DNA from: Pseudomonadota bacterium
GTDB lineage: Bacteria; Pseudomonadota; Alphaproteobacteria; Caulobacterales; Caulobacteraceae
Direction: 5' to 3'
Assembly: GCA_020161365.1 (NCBI GenBank)
Contig: JAIUNU010000001.1
Coordinates: 434,001 to 498,000 of the forward strand
DNA: 64,000 bases
The notes beneath the pieces were generated by a model. It saw nothing but the letters and a program-made list of their open reading frames with translations, was not told the DNA's origin and searched no databases. A program made the translations under genes and the position numbers. Of the stretch, positions 1 to 9,282 are shown piece by piece; the stretch's first letter is position 1; each line of letters begins with the position of its first letter.

Positions 1-20
1 ATGGCGATCTCACGTTGATC

Positions 21-34
21 GGACAGCGCTGTCA
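21..34. promoter_or_regulatory. Possible operator for the LacI-type regulator (left edge)
   Basis: A perfect 12-bp palindrome (GACAGCGCTGTC, 22-33) lies 44 bp beyond the lacI stop codon. Its 14-bp frame GGACAGCGCTGTCA differs by only a few bases from the palindromes upstream of zwf and of lacI, which share TGACAnnGnTGTCA. It may control a gene to the left of the window. The neighbouring gene is not visible, so its role is inferred from similarity alone. Confidence 0.4.
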
Positions 35-77
35 AGAAGATTATGATCACGGTAACATAGCGCCATCAGTCTCTCGC

Positions 78-1097
78 TCAGCGAGACGCGGGGCCGGTGG
101 ACTCGCGCACGACCAGTTCGAAGTCGAGCAGCCGCGAGGGCGGCGGCGCCCCCTCCTCCCGCTCGACACCCTGCATCAGCATGTCGGCGGCGGCGCCGGC
201 CATGGCGTGGATCGGCTGCCGGACGGTGGTGAGCTGCGGCCAGGTGATCTTCGCGCCGGGGGTGTCATCGAAGCCGGCGACCGAGAGTTGGGACGGGACG
301 TCCAGGCGCAGACGGTTGGCGACCGCCATCACCCCCAGCGCCATGTCGTCGTTGGAAGCGAACACCGCCGTCGGCCTGTCGGATCCGCCCAGCAGCTTCT
401 CGGCGGCCTCAAAGCCTGACCTGAACGAGAACCAGCCCTGCTCCACCCGATTGTCGCGAACCAGCAAGCCGCTGTCGCGCATGGCGTCGAGGAACCCCTG
501 ATGACGCAGATGCGAAGCGCCGTGATCCGGGTGGCCGATGATGAAGCCGATATCCTTGTGGCCAAGATCGATCAGATGCTTGGTCATCTCGTAGGCCGCC
601 AGGCGATCGTCCATGCTAACCCACGGCGCCCGGTCCAGATCGCCGCCGGGGGCGATGCGGACATAGGCCACGCCTTCACGCTCCAGCGCAGCCAACACCA
701 CCGGGTGGTCGCTGAGCGGGGGCGTAAGGATCACGCCGTCCATGCGAAGGGTCGCCAGCATCGGCGCCACCTGGTTCTCGACGTCCGCCGTCGAGTCGAT
801 CGGCTCGACGATCAGGTGAAAACCTTCCTGGCGACAGCGCGCGATCGCGCCCAACTGCACGTCGGTGACGTAACCTGGGCTGGGGTTATCGAAGAAGACA
901 CCGATCAGATAGGCCTTAGACCCGGCCAGGCTACGTGCGGAGATGTTGGGCCGATAGTTCAGCGCGGCCACGGCGGCCTGCACCCGGTCGCGGGTGTCGG
1001 CCTTGACGTTGGGCTCGCGATTGAGGACCCGCGAAACGGTCTTGATCGAGACTCCGCTTTCGCGGGCCACGTCGTGGATCGTGACTTTGGCGCTCAA
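78..1097 (-). CDS. LacI-family transcriptional regulator
   Basis: 339 residues, the usual LacI/GalR length. The N-terminus has a clear LacI helix-turn-helix (about residues 5-26, VTIHDVARESGVS then KTVSRVLN), followed by the hinge and a periplasmic-binding-protein-like effector domain (about 62-335) with the family phrase FDDTPGA near residue 275. It is the last gene after zwf-pgl-edd-glk, 84 bp behind glk, and that gap holds a 22-bp inverted repeat resembling the one upstream of zwf. I infer that it represses the Entner-Doudoroff genes and itself; the effector (perhaps a sugar or sugar phosphate) cannot be read from sequence. Confidence 0.9.
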   Translation of the reverse strand: MSAKVTIHDVARESGVSIKTVSRVLNREPNVKADTRDRVQAAVAALNYRPNISARSLAGSKAYLIGVFFDNPSPGYVTDVQLGAIARCRQEGFHLIVEPIDSTADVENQVAPMLATLRMDGVILTPPLSDHPVVLAALEREGVAYVRIAPGGDLDRAPWVSMDDRLAAYEMTKHLIDLGHKDIGFIIGHPDHGASHLRHQGFLDAMRDSGLLVRDNRVEQGWFSFRSGFEAAEKLLGGSDRPTAVFASNDDMALGVMAVANRLRLDVPSQLSVAGFDDTPGAKITWPQLTTVRQPIHAMAGAAADMLMQGVEREEGAPPPSRLLDFELVVRESTGPASR

Positions 1098-1142
1098 TTC
1101 CGTCCCTCACCGCCCCGATTCGTTCGGTTCGGCGCGTACTTA

Positions 1143-1164
1143 GCCATGACAAGGCTGTCATGGC
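1143..1164. promoter_or_regulatory. Operator-like inverted repeat upstream of lacI
   Basis: GCCATGACA and TGTCATGGC are 9-bp arms around AGGC. The core TGACAAGGCTGTCA (1147-1160) matches 12 of 14 positions of the zwf-side palindrome. It lies 45 bp upstream of the lacI start inside the glk-lacI gap, as expected for autoregulation. There is no following T-run, so a terminator is less likely. Confidence 0.6.
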
Positions 1165-1181
1165 GAGCCCCAAGAAAACGA

Positions 1182-2177
1182 CTACGAAACGGCGGCGCGG
1201 CCCTCCGGCGTCAGCGCCACCGCCGCGCCGATCAGGGCGGTGTGGGGGTGCAGGATGACGTGGGTCGGGATCGCCTGGGTGAAGCCCGACAGGCGGCCCT
1301 TGCTTTCGAAGCGCTCGCGGAACGCGCTCTTCTCGAGGATGTCGATGATGCGCGGCGCAATGCCGCCCGCGATAAACACCCCGCCGCGCGCACCCAGGGT
1401 CAGGGCGATGTCGCCCGCCGTTGCGCCAAGAATCGCACAGAAGCGGTTCACGGTGGCGAGACTGTCGCCGCAGCCCTCGACCGCCCGCTCGGTGATCTGT
1501 TTGGCGCTCAGCGCCTCGACCTGGCGTCCCTCGGCGGCCGCCAGATCGATGTGAAGGTCTTCCATGCCCGGCCCGGACAGGATGCGCTCGACCGAGACCC
1601 GGCCACCGTCCAGGCGCTTACTCAGGGACCGCAGCACCTCGATCTCGACGTCGTCGACGGGCGCGAAGGCGACGTGGCCGCCCTCGGTCGCCAGCGGAAT
1701 TTCCTGGCCGTGGCGGCGCACCAGGCCCGCGACGCCAAAACCGGTGCCTGGGCCGAGGATCGCCAAGTCACCCTCGCCCGAGGTCGGCAGTTGACCGATC
1801 TGGCGCAGGTCCTTGGGGCTCAGGCGTGGCGCGGCAAGCGCCTGGGCGGTGAAGTCGTTGATCAGCTTGGCGTTCCGGAACCCCCCCGCGCGACGCAGGC
1901 CGTCCTCGGAAATCCGCCAATCGAGATTGGTCATGTGGACCTGGCCATGGTCGATCGGACCGGCGACGGCGACCACCGCCTGGTCGGGATGCCTGACCCC
2001 GACCTTGCGCAGATAGTCCTCGATCGCGTCCTCGGCCGTGCCGTAGTCCTCGCCCTTGTAGGCGGTGGGCTCGATCAGGCGCGGGTCCGGACCGTCGAAC
2101 TCGACCAGGGCGAAGCGGGCGTTCGTGCCGCCGATATCGCCGACGAGGCCGAGCCCGCCGCTATGATTACCGTCCAT
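1182..2177 (-). CDS. glk: Glucokinase
   Basis: 331 residues, typical for bacterial ATP-dependent glucokinase, which phosphorylates glucose to glucose-6-phosphate in the cytoplasm. The N-terminal phosphate-binding motif GDIGGTNARFAL sits at about residues 13-24 and a second ATP-site motif GPGTGFGVAG near 140. It starts 14 bp after the edd stop, in the order zwf-pgl-edd-glk, so it feeds the Entner-Doudoroff route encoded by its neighbours. Confidence 0.95.
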   Translation of the reverse strand: MDGNHSGGLGLVGDIGGTNARFALVEFDGPDPRLIEPTAYKGEDYGTAEDAIEDYLRKVGVRHPDQAVVAVAGPIDHGQVHMTNLDWRISEDGLRRAGGFRNAKLINDFTAQALAAPRLSPKDLRQIGQLPTSGEGDLAILGPGTGFGVAGLVRRHGQEIPLATEGGHVAFAPVDDVEIEVLRSLSKRLDGGRVSVERILSGPGMEDLHIDLAAAEGRQVEALSAKQITERAVEGCGDSLATVNRFCAILGATAGDIALTLGARGGVFIAGGIAPRIIDILEKSAFRERFESKGRLSGFTQAIPTHVILHPHTALIGAAVALTPEGRAAVS

Positions 2178-2191
2178 GACCTAGCGCTTCC

Positions 2192-4000
2192 TCAAGCAAA
2201 GACGGAGGCGCCGGCGTCGGCGGCGCCGACCCCTGCCCGCATCCATCCAAACAGTTCCCTACCAAAGCCCGGCTTGGACGCCGGGACGTTCGCTGGGGTA
2301 CGGGCGAGCAAGACCGCCTCGTCCACCAGGATGTTCAGTTCGCCGGTCTCGGCGTTGACGCGGATCACATCGCCGTCCTGGACATAGGCCAGCGGCCCAC
2401 CCTTGGCGGCTTCCGGCGTCACGTGGATGGCGGCGGGCGTCTTGCCCGAGGCGCCGGACATGCGGCCGTCGGTGACCAGCGCGACCTTGTAGCCGCGATC
2501 CAGCAGCACCGAGATCGACGGCGACAGGTTGTGCAGCTCGGGCATGCCGTTCGCCGACGGCCCCTGGAAGCGGACGACGATCACGACGTCACGATCCAGC
2601 TCGCCGCGCTTGAAGGCGGCGATGAAGTCTTCCTGCTCCTGGAATACGGCGCACGGCGCTTCGATGACATGGTGCTCGGGCTTCACCGCCGAGATCTTCA
2701 TCACGCCGCGTCCCAGATTGCCGGCCATCAGGCGCAGGCCGCCCTCCTTGCTGAACGGATCGGAAACCGGGCGCACGATGGCGGTGTCCAGGCTCTCGTG
2801 GGCGCCGTCGCGCCACGTCAGAACGCCGTCTTCAAGCACTGGCTCCTGCGCATAAAGCGACAGACCCGCGCCGGCGATCGTCTGGACATCTTCGTGGACC
2901 AGACCCGCCTTGAGCAGCTCGCGGATCACGAAGGCCATGCCGCCGGCGGCCTGGAAGTGGTTCACGTCGGCCGACCCGTTCGGATAGACCCGCGCCAGCA
3001 GCGGCGTCGCCTTGGAGATATCGTCGAGATCCTCCAGCGTCAGCTGCACGCCTGCGGCGGCGGCCATGGCGATGATGTGCAGCGCCAGATTGGTCGAGCC
3101 GCCCGTGGCCATCAGCCCCACCACGCCGTTGACGATCGACTTCTCGTCGATCATCCGACCGACCGGGATGAATTCGTTGCCCTTGTTGGTTACGGCGGCG
3201 ACGCGACGCGCCGATTCCTTGACCAGGGCCTCCCGCAGCGGCGTGTTCGGATGGACGAACGCCGACCCGGGCAGATGGAAACCCATCAGCTCCATCAGCA
3301 TCTGATTGGTGTTGGCCGTACCGTAGAAGGTGCAGGTGCCCGGGCCGTGATAGCTGGCGCTCTCGGCCTCCAGCAGTTCGGCGCGGCCGACCTTGCCCTC
3401 GGCGTAGAGCGCGCGGATTCGGGCCTTCTCGCTATTGGGCAGGCCCGAGGTCATCGGACCGGCGGGTACGAACAGCGCCGGCAGGTGACTGAACGTCAGG
3501 GCGCCGATGACAAGGCCCGGCACGATCTTGTCGCAGACGCCCAGGTACAGCGCTGAGTCGAAGGCGTCGTGGGTCAGGGCGACGGCGGTCGCCATGGCGA
3601 TCACGTCGCGCGAGAACAGCGACAGCTCCATGCCTGGACGGCCTTGCGTGACGCCGTCGCACATGGCCGGCACCCCACCGGCGAACTGAGCGGTCGCGCC
3701 CACTTCCCGAGCCGCGTCCTTGATCAGCGCGGGATAGGCCTCCAGCGGCTGGTGGGCCGACAACATGTCGTTATAGGCCGAGACGATGCCGATATTGGGC
3801 GCGTTCGGATCGAGCGCGCGCACCTTGTCGACGCCCGGCGAGGCCGCGAAGGCGTGGGCCCAGTTGGCGCAGGACAGCTTGGCGCGTCCCGGCTGGTTTT
3901 CGATCGCCCGTTCCATATTGGCCAGATAGGCCGCGCGGCTTTCCTGGCTACGCGCCACGATGCGGGCGGTGACGTCGGCGATGACCGGGTTCAGGCTCAT
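2192..4000 (-). CDS. edd: 6-phosphogluconate dehydratase (Entner-Doudoroff)
   Basis: 602 residues, full length for Edd of the IlvD/Edd family, a 4Fe-4S enzyme that dehydrates 6-phosphogluconate to 2-keto-3-deoxy-6-phosphogluconate. Family landmarks include [15 protein letters not shown] near residue 70, CDGVTQG near 115, GGSTNLALH near 305 and [14 protein letters not shown] near 515. It follows pgl by 6 bp and precedes glk by 14 bp, so all are probably one transcript. Edd is favoured over IlvD by the length and by the zwf/pgl neighbours. The eda aldolase is not in the window. Confidence 0.95.
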   Translation of the reverse strand: MSLNPVIADVTARIVARSQESRAAYLANMERAIENQPGRAKLSCANWAHAFAASPGVDKVRALDPNAPNIGIVSAYNDMLSAHQPLEAYPALIKDAAREVGATAQFAGGVPAMCDGVTQGRPGMELSLFSRDVIAMATAVALTHDAFDSALYLGVCDKIVPGLVIGALTFSHLPALFVPAGPMTSGLPNSEKARIRALYAEGKVGRAELLEAESASYHGPGTCTFYGTANTNQMLMELMGFHLPGSAFVHPNTPLREALVKESARRVAAVTNKGNEFIPVGRMIDEKSIVNGVVGLMATGGSTNLALHIIAMAAAAGVQLTLEDLDDISKATPLLARVYPNGSADVNHFQAAGGMAFVIRELLKAGLVHEDVQTIAGAGLSLYAQEPVLEDGVLTWRDGAHESLDTAIVRPVSDPFSKEGGLRLMAGNLGRGVMKISAVKPEHHVIEAPCAVFQEQEDFIAAFKRGELDRDVVIVVRFQGPSANGMPELHNLSPSISVLLDRGYKVALVTDGRMSGASGKTPAAIHVTPEAAKGGPLAYVQDGDVIRVNAETGELNILVDEAVLLARTPANVPASKPGFGRELFGWMRAGVGAADAGASVFA

Positions 4001-4006
4001 GGCGAT

Positions 4007-4705
4007 CTACTCCGCCCAGAGGATGCGGACCTTGGCGCGGTCCTGGTTCAGGATAGCGGCGACCGGCAGGGCCGGATCGACGTCGCCTTCCAACAACGCT
4101 TTCTTGGCCGCTCCGGTCACCAGCAGCACGATCAAATCCGTGCGCGTCAGGGCCGCGAGGGTCAGGCTCAGACGCGGGATGTCCGGCGCGGGGTCACTCG
4201 GCGGCACGGCCAGGACGGAGCGGTCCGACGTCAGGTCCAGCCCGGCTTCAAGCATGGGATTACCCGGAAAGAGCGAGGCGAAATGGCCGTCGGCGCCGAC
4301 GCCCAGAAGCACAACACCGAACGGCTGGGCGGCCTTGACCCCCGCTTGCGCCTTCAGCGCGCTCTCATCGTGACTGACACCGCCGAAGAACAACGGCGCG
4401 AAGGAGGCCTTGCCTGCCTCCCCAACCAACAGATGCCGACGCACCAGCCCCTCGTTGCTGCTGGGGTCGCTGGCCGGAACGAAGCGTTCATCGGTCAGGG
4501 TGACCGTGACCTTGTCCCAGGGCGCCGTCATGGTCGCCATGCGATCATAGACCGGCGCCGGCGTGGTTCCCCCCGTGGCGGCGAAGCCGACCCGACCGTG
4601 ACTAGCGACGGCGGTCGTCAGCGCGCCGACGAGGATCGAAGCAGCGGCGTCATAGAGGTCCTCGCGCGAGCCGAAGGCCTCCAGCTTGATGGGCGACGAC
4701 GGCAT
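4007..4705 (-). CDS. pgl: 6-phosphogluconolactonase
   Basis: 232 residues from an ATG at 4705 (MPSSPIKLEAF). The frame stays open a further 40 codons upstream but that part lies inside zwf. The chosen start is one base beyond the zwf stop and gives the usual Pgl length. The protein hydrolyses 6-phosphogluconolactone to 6-phosphogluconate; visible family features are ATGGTTPAPVYDRM near residue 40, TLTDERFVPA near 68 and LGVGADGHFASLFPG near 135. Very tight packing with zwf and edd suggests translational coupling. Confidence 0.93.
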   Translation of the reverse strand: MPSSPIKLEAFGSREDLYDAAASILVGALTTAVASHGRVGFAATGGTTPAPVYDRMATMTAPWDKVTVTLTDERFVPASDPSSNEGLVRRHLLVGEAGKASFAPLFFGGVSHDESALKAQAGVKAAQPFGVVLLGVGADGHFASLFPGNPMLEAGLDLTSDRSVLAVPPSDPAPDIPRLSLTLAALTRTDLIVLLVTGAAKKALLEGDVDPALPVAAILNQDRAKVRILWAE

Positions 4706-4706
4706 C

Positions 4707-6170
4707 TCAGGCCTTCCAGGCCCGGCCGCCGGGCGAGATGAGCCCTTGGGCCGACTGGGGGCCCCAGGTGCCCGCCGCATAGTGCGCAGGCTCGATCTTG
4801 GCCTCTTCCCAGGCGGCCGAGACACCGTCGATGAAGCGCCAGGCCTGCTCGACCTCGTCGCGGCGAACGAACAGCGTGCGGTCGCCCCGGAACGCGTCGA
4901 CGAACAGCTTTTCGTAGGCGATCCGGCGGCGGCCGCCGGTCTGGCCGAACGACAGCGACAGAGGCAGCGATTGAAGGCGCATGCCCTCCTCCGACAGGCC
5001 CGGACGCTTGTTCATGATGGTCAGCGAGATGTCTTCGTCCGGCTGCAGGTCAATCACCAGGCGGTTGGCGACCAACTCGCCATCCGTCGTCGGGCCGAAG
5101 ATGTTGTGCGGCAGGGGCTTGAACTGGACGACGATCTGCGTGCGGCGATCCGGCAGGTTCTTGCCCGTCCGCAGGAAGAACGGCACCCCGTCCCAACGCC
5201 AGTTGTCGATCGCCACCTTCATGGCCACGAAGGTCTCGGTCTTGGTGGGCTTACCCACCTCCTCGACATAGCCCGGCCGCGCGCCGCCCTCGACCACGCC
5301 GGCGACATACTGGCCGCGCACCGTGTCGTGAGCCACGGTCTCCTTGGTGAAGGGCCGCAGGCTGCGCAGCACCTTGACCTTCTCGTCGCGCACGGCGTCG
5401 GGGTCGAAGCCCGACGGGGCTTCCATCGCCACCAGGCACAAGAGCTGCAGCATATGGTTCTGCACCATGTCCCGCAGCGCGCCGTACTCGTCGTAATAGG
5501 GCCAGCGATCGCCGACCTTCTCGGTCTCGGCGATGGTGATCTGCACGTGGTCGATCGTGTTGCGATCCCAAAGCGGCTCGAACAGCACGTTGGCGAAGCG
5601 CAGAGCGGTCAGGTTCTGAACCGTCTCCTTGCCCAGATAGTGGTCGATCCGGAAGACCTGGCTCTCGTCCACCACGGCGGCGACGGCGGCGTTGGTCGCC
5701 TTGGAGCTTTCCAGGTCACGGCCTAGCGGCTTTTCAAGGATCAGGCGGGTCTGCGGCCCCGTCAGGCCGGCGGCCTGCAGCGCTTGGCAGGCCGGACCAT
5801 ATAGGCTCGGCGACAGAGAGAAGAAGATCACCAGGGACCCGTGCTCGCCGATCCGCTCGGCCAGCTTGCGGGTGTCATCCTCGCTGGTGATGTTGGCCGG
5901 CACATAGTCCAGGCGCGCGGCGAGGCGGTTCCAGACCGCCTCTTCCACCGTGGCGCGCTTGCCCAGCTGTTCGCGCACCAGCGCCTTATAGCTGGCCGCG
6001 TCGTGATCGGCCCGCGCCACGCCGATGATCCGCAGGTCGTGCGGCAGCAGACGGTCGAGCTCGAGGAAATACAGCGAAGGCAGCAGCATCCGGAGCGCCA
6101 GATCGCCCGCTCCGCCCAGCAGCACCAAGACTTCGCGGCCGTTATCGCCGTCGTCGTTGTTCTTAGCCAA
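4707..6170 (-). CDS. zwf: Glucose-6-phosphate 1-dehydrogenase
   Basis: 487 residues, typical of bacterial G6PD. It has an N-terminal NAD(P)-binding region (LLGGAGDLALRMLLPSLY, about 16-33) and the active-site signature DHYLGKETVQN near residue 175. It makes 6-phosphogluconolactone plus NAD(P)H and is the first gene of the zwf-pgl-edd-glk-lacI run. A 16-bp perfect palindrome 14 bp upstream of the ATG is the likely operator. The glycine-rich loop reads GGAGDLA rather than the commoner GASGDLA, a small variation. Confidence 0.96.
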   Translation of the reverse strand: MAKNNDDGDNGREVLVLLGGAGDLALRMLLPSLYFLELDRLLPHDLRIIGVARADHDAASYKALVREQLGKRATVEEAVWNRLAARLDYVPANITSEDDTRKLAERIGEHGSLVIFFSLSPSLYGPACQALQAAGLTGPQTRLILEKPLGRDLESSKATNAAVAAVVDESQVFRIDHYLGKETVQNLTALRFANVLFEPLWDRNTIDHVQITIAETEKVGDRWPYYDEYGALRDMVQNHMLQLLCLVAMEAPSGFDPDAVRDEKVKVLRSLRPFTKETVAHDTVRGQYVAGVVEGGARPGYVEEVGKPTKTETFVAMKVAIDNWRWDGVPFFLRTGKNLPDRRTQIVVQFKPLPHNIFGPTTDGELVANRLVIDLQPDEDISLTIMNKRPGLSEEGMRLQSLPLSLSFGQTGGRRRIAYEKLFVDAFRGDRTLFVRRDEVEQAWRFIDGVSAAWEEAKIEPAHYAAGTWGPQSAQGLISPGGRAWKA

Positions 6171-6183
6171 TGTCGTCCACCCT

Positions 6184-6199
6184 ATGACAACGTTGTCAT
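6184..6199. promoter_or_regulatory. Operator palindrome upstream of zwf
   Basis: ATGACAACGTTGTCAT is a perfect 16-bp palindrome, the classic shape of a LacI-family site. Its spacing of 14 bp from the zwf start suits repression at the promoter or just downstream. The same core recurs upstream of the lacI gene at the end of this operon. Confidence 0.65.
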
Positions 6200-6402
6200 G
6201 ACATGACTGCGGCAGAAAGGCAAGCGGCCGCGACCCAAGGCTCCCGAGATCGGAGAGCGCGGGCCTTAACTAGGCCAAACATCGACGCCCCGCCATAAGA
6301 CCAATGCGCTTTTGGCAGCAAGGTTTTGCGCGCGGAAGCAGGGGCCCGAAAGGACCTGCCCACAAACGCCGAACACGACGCGAGTTTGAGAACGGAAACG
6401 CC

Positions 6403-9273
6403 CTAGCGCCCGGCCCGTGCGGGCGCACCGGCCGGCTGGGCGGTACGGAACTTTTCCTTCATCCGGCCGATCCAGCCGTTGAACGCCTCGTTGTCCGCAG
6501 AGACTCGGCCGAAGTCGGACGCCGAGACTGCTTCCATCGACATGCCTTGCAGCGCCACCCGCAGTCCGTCGGGATTCTTGGCGGTGTCGATGAAACCCGA
6601 CCAACGCGCCCGCAAGCGACCAAGGCCGGCGTCATCATCGGCCAGACTGTAGGCGACGGCGGCGCGAAGAAGCCTGGCTTCCTCAGGGGCGCTCAGGGCT
6701 CCGCCTGACCGGTAACGATCGCCCAGAGACCGCTCATACAACGCGCCGGCGGCCGGCCACGCCCGTTGCTTCCAGGCGATCTCGCCGCGCAGTTCCTGGC
6801 CGTCGCGGCTGGTGTCGGTTTCGACCAGTTCCAGCGCCGCATCGTAACGGCCAAGCCCCATCAAGGCCCGCGCGGTCGCCAGACGCCGCTCTGCGTTCAG
6901 GGCGGGCGGCAGGATGGTCGTGCGGGTTGCGTTGATGGTGTTCAGCGCGTCCTCGGGCTTCTTGTCCATCAGGTAGATCCAGGCCAGATCGGTGGCGACC
7001 TGAGCCTTGGGAACGCCATTGAGGCGGTTTTCCACCTGGTATTTCAACAATTTCGCGGCGTCGCCGAGCAGATCCACGTCGACCAGACGGCGGACAAGAT
7101 TGCGAACCATCTGGTCGCCGTCCGCGCCGATGGGGGTCAGGTCCTGGAAGTCGTAGAACAGACCCACCGCCTGGATCGGCTGCATCCCGTCCGCCAGACC
7201 TTGAAGGAACAACTGGCGGAAGGCCTCGGATAGATCGTTCTGTAGGGCCACGGCTTCGGGACGGTCGGACAGACGCCGCCCCGCCGACCGCAGCGCTTCA
7301 AGCGCCTCGCGATAACGGCCCTGGTCGATATAGAGCTTGCCGAGCGCCCGGATGACCTCGAGTTCCACCCCGTCCCCGCGCCAGCGGTAGCGAAGCTGAT
7401 TCAGCGTCTCGGCGGCCTTGGTCGCGTTGATCTGACCGCGCGCGTACTGAAGCTGCGTCGCGTGCAGCATGGCGGGCGCGGCGATGCGGTCGATCGGCGC
7501 CCCGGCAATGGCCGTAAACATGCGCTGGGCGCGAGCCTTCTCGCCCTTGGCCTCGAAGATCCGGGCCTGGACCAGCCGGATATCCAGTTGATCCTCGACC
7601 GAGATCTTTGGCTGGGCCAGCGCCTTGGTCACCGCCTGCATGGCGCCGGTCAGATCGCCGACCCCGAGCGCCGCTTCGGCCTGGGCCTTCAGGAAGCGCG
7701 CGCGCCAAACCGGCGGGAAGAGGTCCAGCGCCCGCGAACCGTTGGCGAACTGGGTCCGCGCGTCCAGCCACTGGCCGTTCTTGGCCGAGATATAGCCGCG
7801 CCAGAGCGCGCTTGACGGTTCATCGGCCAGCACCGGCGACGAGAAGTCGGCGTCGGCCTCAGAGAGGCGCCCCGCCAGAACCCGCGCCACGCCACGCAGG
7901 CCACGAAACTCGGGATTGCCCACCAGGGTCTGATGCTTGCGAGCGGCCGCGTTCAGCACCCCGATCGCTTCGAATGACATCTCCGAACCGACCAAGAAGC
8001 GCGCCAGGGCCAGCCGCGCGCCGACATCGGCCTGCTCGTCGCCCGCCGCGGCCACCGCGCCTTGCAAGGCGTTGTAACGCGCCAGGAATCCGCCCGACCC
8101 GGTCTTGGGCCAGTTCTCCAGGTCGACAAGCGCCGGCATCGACAGCGGCTGCGGCGCGCCGGCGCTGGCCTCTTCAGGCGGCGCGGCGGCGGAGGCCGGT
8201 GACAGGGCCAGACCCTTGGGACGGCCGATGCGAACCTGGTCGGCCTGGGCCTGCACCATCAGGTCCGAGGCGTAGGCTTCCGCCGCAAGCCCCTGAACCG
8301 ACTGCAAAAGCGCGAACTCGACATATTCGCGTCGGGACGGCAGGCCTTTGGCGGGAGCCAGGGCCGGCGCGACGATGATCCGGTCGCCGACGGCCGGATC
8401 ATCGACCCAGATGGCCCGCGTGACGCCGGCCACTGCGGCCGACAGCGCTGCGGAAGCCGCGCCTTCGGCGCGCGTGACCTGGATGATGTCCGGGCTCTGC
8501 TGAGGACCCGCTCCGAAGCTGATCCGCCACGACGGTCCCGTCCCGACCGCGACGAAGGGCTCTCCCGCCGGGGCGACCACGCGCAGAGCGACGTAATCGG
8601 CGCCGCGATAGACCTGCAGCTTCGAGTAGCGAGGCGTCGTGCCGGGCAGCTTGGAAATATCGAGCCGCGCCGGGGTGTCAAAGACGATCCAGACCGCCTC
8701 GCCGCGCCGGAAGACCGCCGCGCCAGCGGGCGCGGCCCAGTCGAACGATAGGGTCACCTGCCCGTCGCGCCGCTCGATGCCCGCGCGCACCACGCCGTCG
8801 CGCGGCATCGGATTGGGGCGGCCGATCGGCGCAGGGGCGGTCGTCGGCGACGGGGTGGCCGAGGGCGCCGCGTCGGCCTTGGGATAGATATTGACGAAAT
8901 CGACGCCGTCGGCCGTGCCGAGCTTGGCGTCGGCGTCGTCCGTCAGCGTGATCACCAGCTCCAGCTTGCCGTTCACCCAACGGGCTTCCGCCGACTTGAC
9001 CCAGCGCGGCGGGGCGATCTTCAGCGCGGAAAGATCTGGATTGGCGTCCCGACTGAAGCGCAGAACCAGCGACTGGCCCTGCCGCACCGGCGTCATCCGG
9101 GCGCCGCCAGCCCAGTGGAATTCGATCCGCGAAAACGCCGCCGCCTGGGCCACACGCACGTCCAGCGCGCCGCGCGCCGCGCTCGGCGGCGCGGCGGCGT
9201 AGCCGGACGGCGCCAGCGTGCCCGCGATACATGCGGCGGCGACGCTGGAGCGCAGGAGCTGGCGGAGAGTCAT
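6403..9273 (-). CDS. Large exported repeat (TPR-like) protein in the flagellar operon
   Basis: 956 residues. The first ~26 form a signal peptide ending near SGYAAA. Residues ~35-370 contain beta-rich segments (for example LRFSRDANPDLSALKI, and RDGVVRAGIERRDGQVTLSF). Residues ~400-930 are a helical, Ala/Leu-rich array resembling tetratricopeptide repeats (such as GRYREALEALRSAGRRL and GRYDAALELVETD). It starts 9 bp after the MotE-like gene, so it is likely cotranscribed with fliL-fliM-pflI. I do not recognise a named family. The context suggests a periplasmic or outer-envelope role in flagellar assembly, motor stability or placement; that is inference only. Confidence 0.85.
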   Translation of the reverse strand: MTLRQLLRSSVAAACIAGTLAPSGYAAAPPSAARGALDVRVAQAAAFSRIEFHWAGGARMTPVRQGQSLVLRFSRDANPDLSALKIAPPRWVKSAEARWVNGKLELVITLTDDADAKLGTADGVDFVNIYPKADAAPSATPSPTTAPAPIGRPNPMPRDGVVRAGIERRDGQVTLSFDWAAPAGAAVFRRGEAVWIVFDTPARLDISKLPGTTPRYSKLQVYRGADYVALRVVAPAGEPFVAVGTGPSWRISFGAGPQQSPDIIQVTRAEGAASAALSAAVAGVTRAIWVDDPAVGDRIIVAPALAPAKGLPSRREYVEFALLQSVQGLAAEAYASDLMVQAQADQVRIGRPKGLALSPASAAAPPEEASAGAPQPLSMPALVDLENWPKTGSGGFLARYNALQGAVAAAGDEQADVGARLALARFLVGSEMSFEAIGVLNAAARKHQTLVGNPEFRGLRGVARVLAGRLSEADADFSSPVLADEPSSALWRGYISAKNGQWLDARTQFANGSRALDLFPPVWRARFLKAQAEAALGVGDLTGAMQAVTKALAQPKISVEDQLDIRLVQARIFEAKGEKARAQRMFTAIAGAPIDRIAAPAMLHATQLQYARGQINATKAAETLNQLRYRWRGDGVELEVIRALGKLYIDQGRYREALEALRSAGRRLSDRPEAVALQNDLSEAFRQLFLQGLADGMQPIQAVGLFYDFQDLTPIGADGDQMVRNLVRRLVDVDLLGDAAKLLKYQVENRLNGVPKAQVATDLAWIYLMDKKPEDALNTINATRTTILPPALNAERRLATARALMGLGRYDAALELVETDTSRDGQELRGEIAWKQRAWPAAGALYERSLGDRYRSGGALSAPEEARLLRAAVAYSLADDDAGLGRLRARWSGFIDTAKNPDGLRVALQGMSMEAVSASDFGRVSADNEAFNGWIGRMKEKFRTAQPAGAPARAGR

Positions 9274-9282
9274 GGGCCTCCC

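Noticed and set aside
501..2387. 628-residue plus-strand open frame
   Set aside because: It is antisense to lacI, glk and part of edd, which have clear motifs. High GC leaves long shadow frames; its translation is Arg/Asp/Gln-rich without any domain.
4706..4825. N-terminal extension of pgl
   Set aside because: It lies inside zwf, is Arg/Pro/Ser-rich and unlike Pgl; the ATG at 4705 gives the normal family length.
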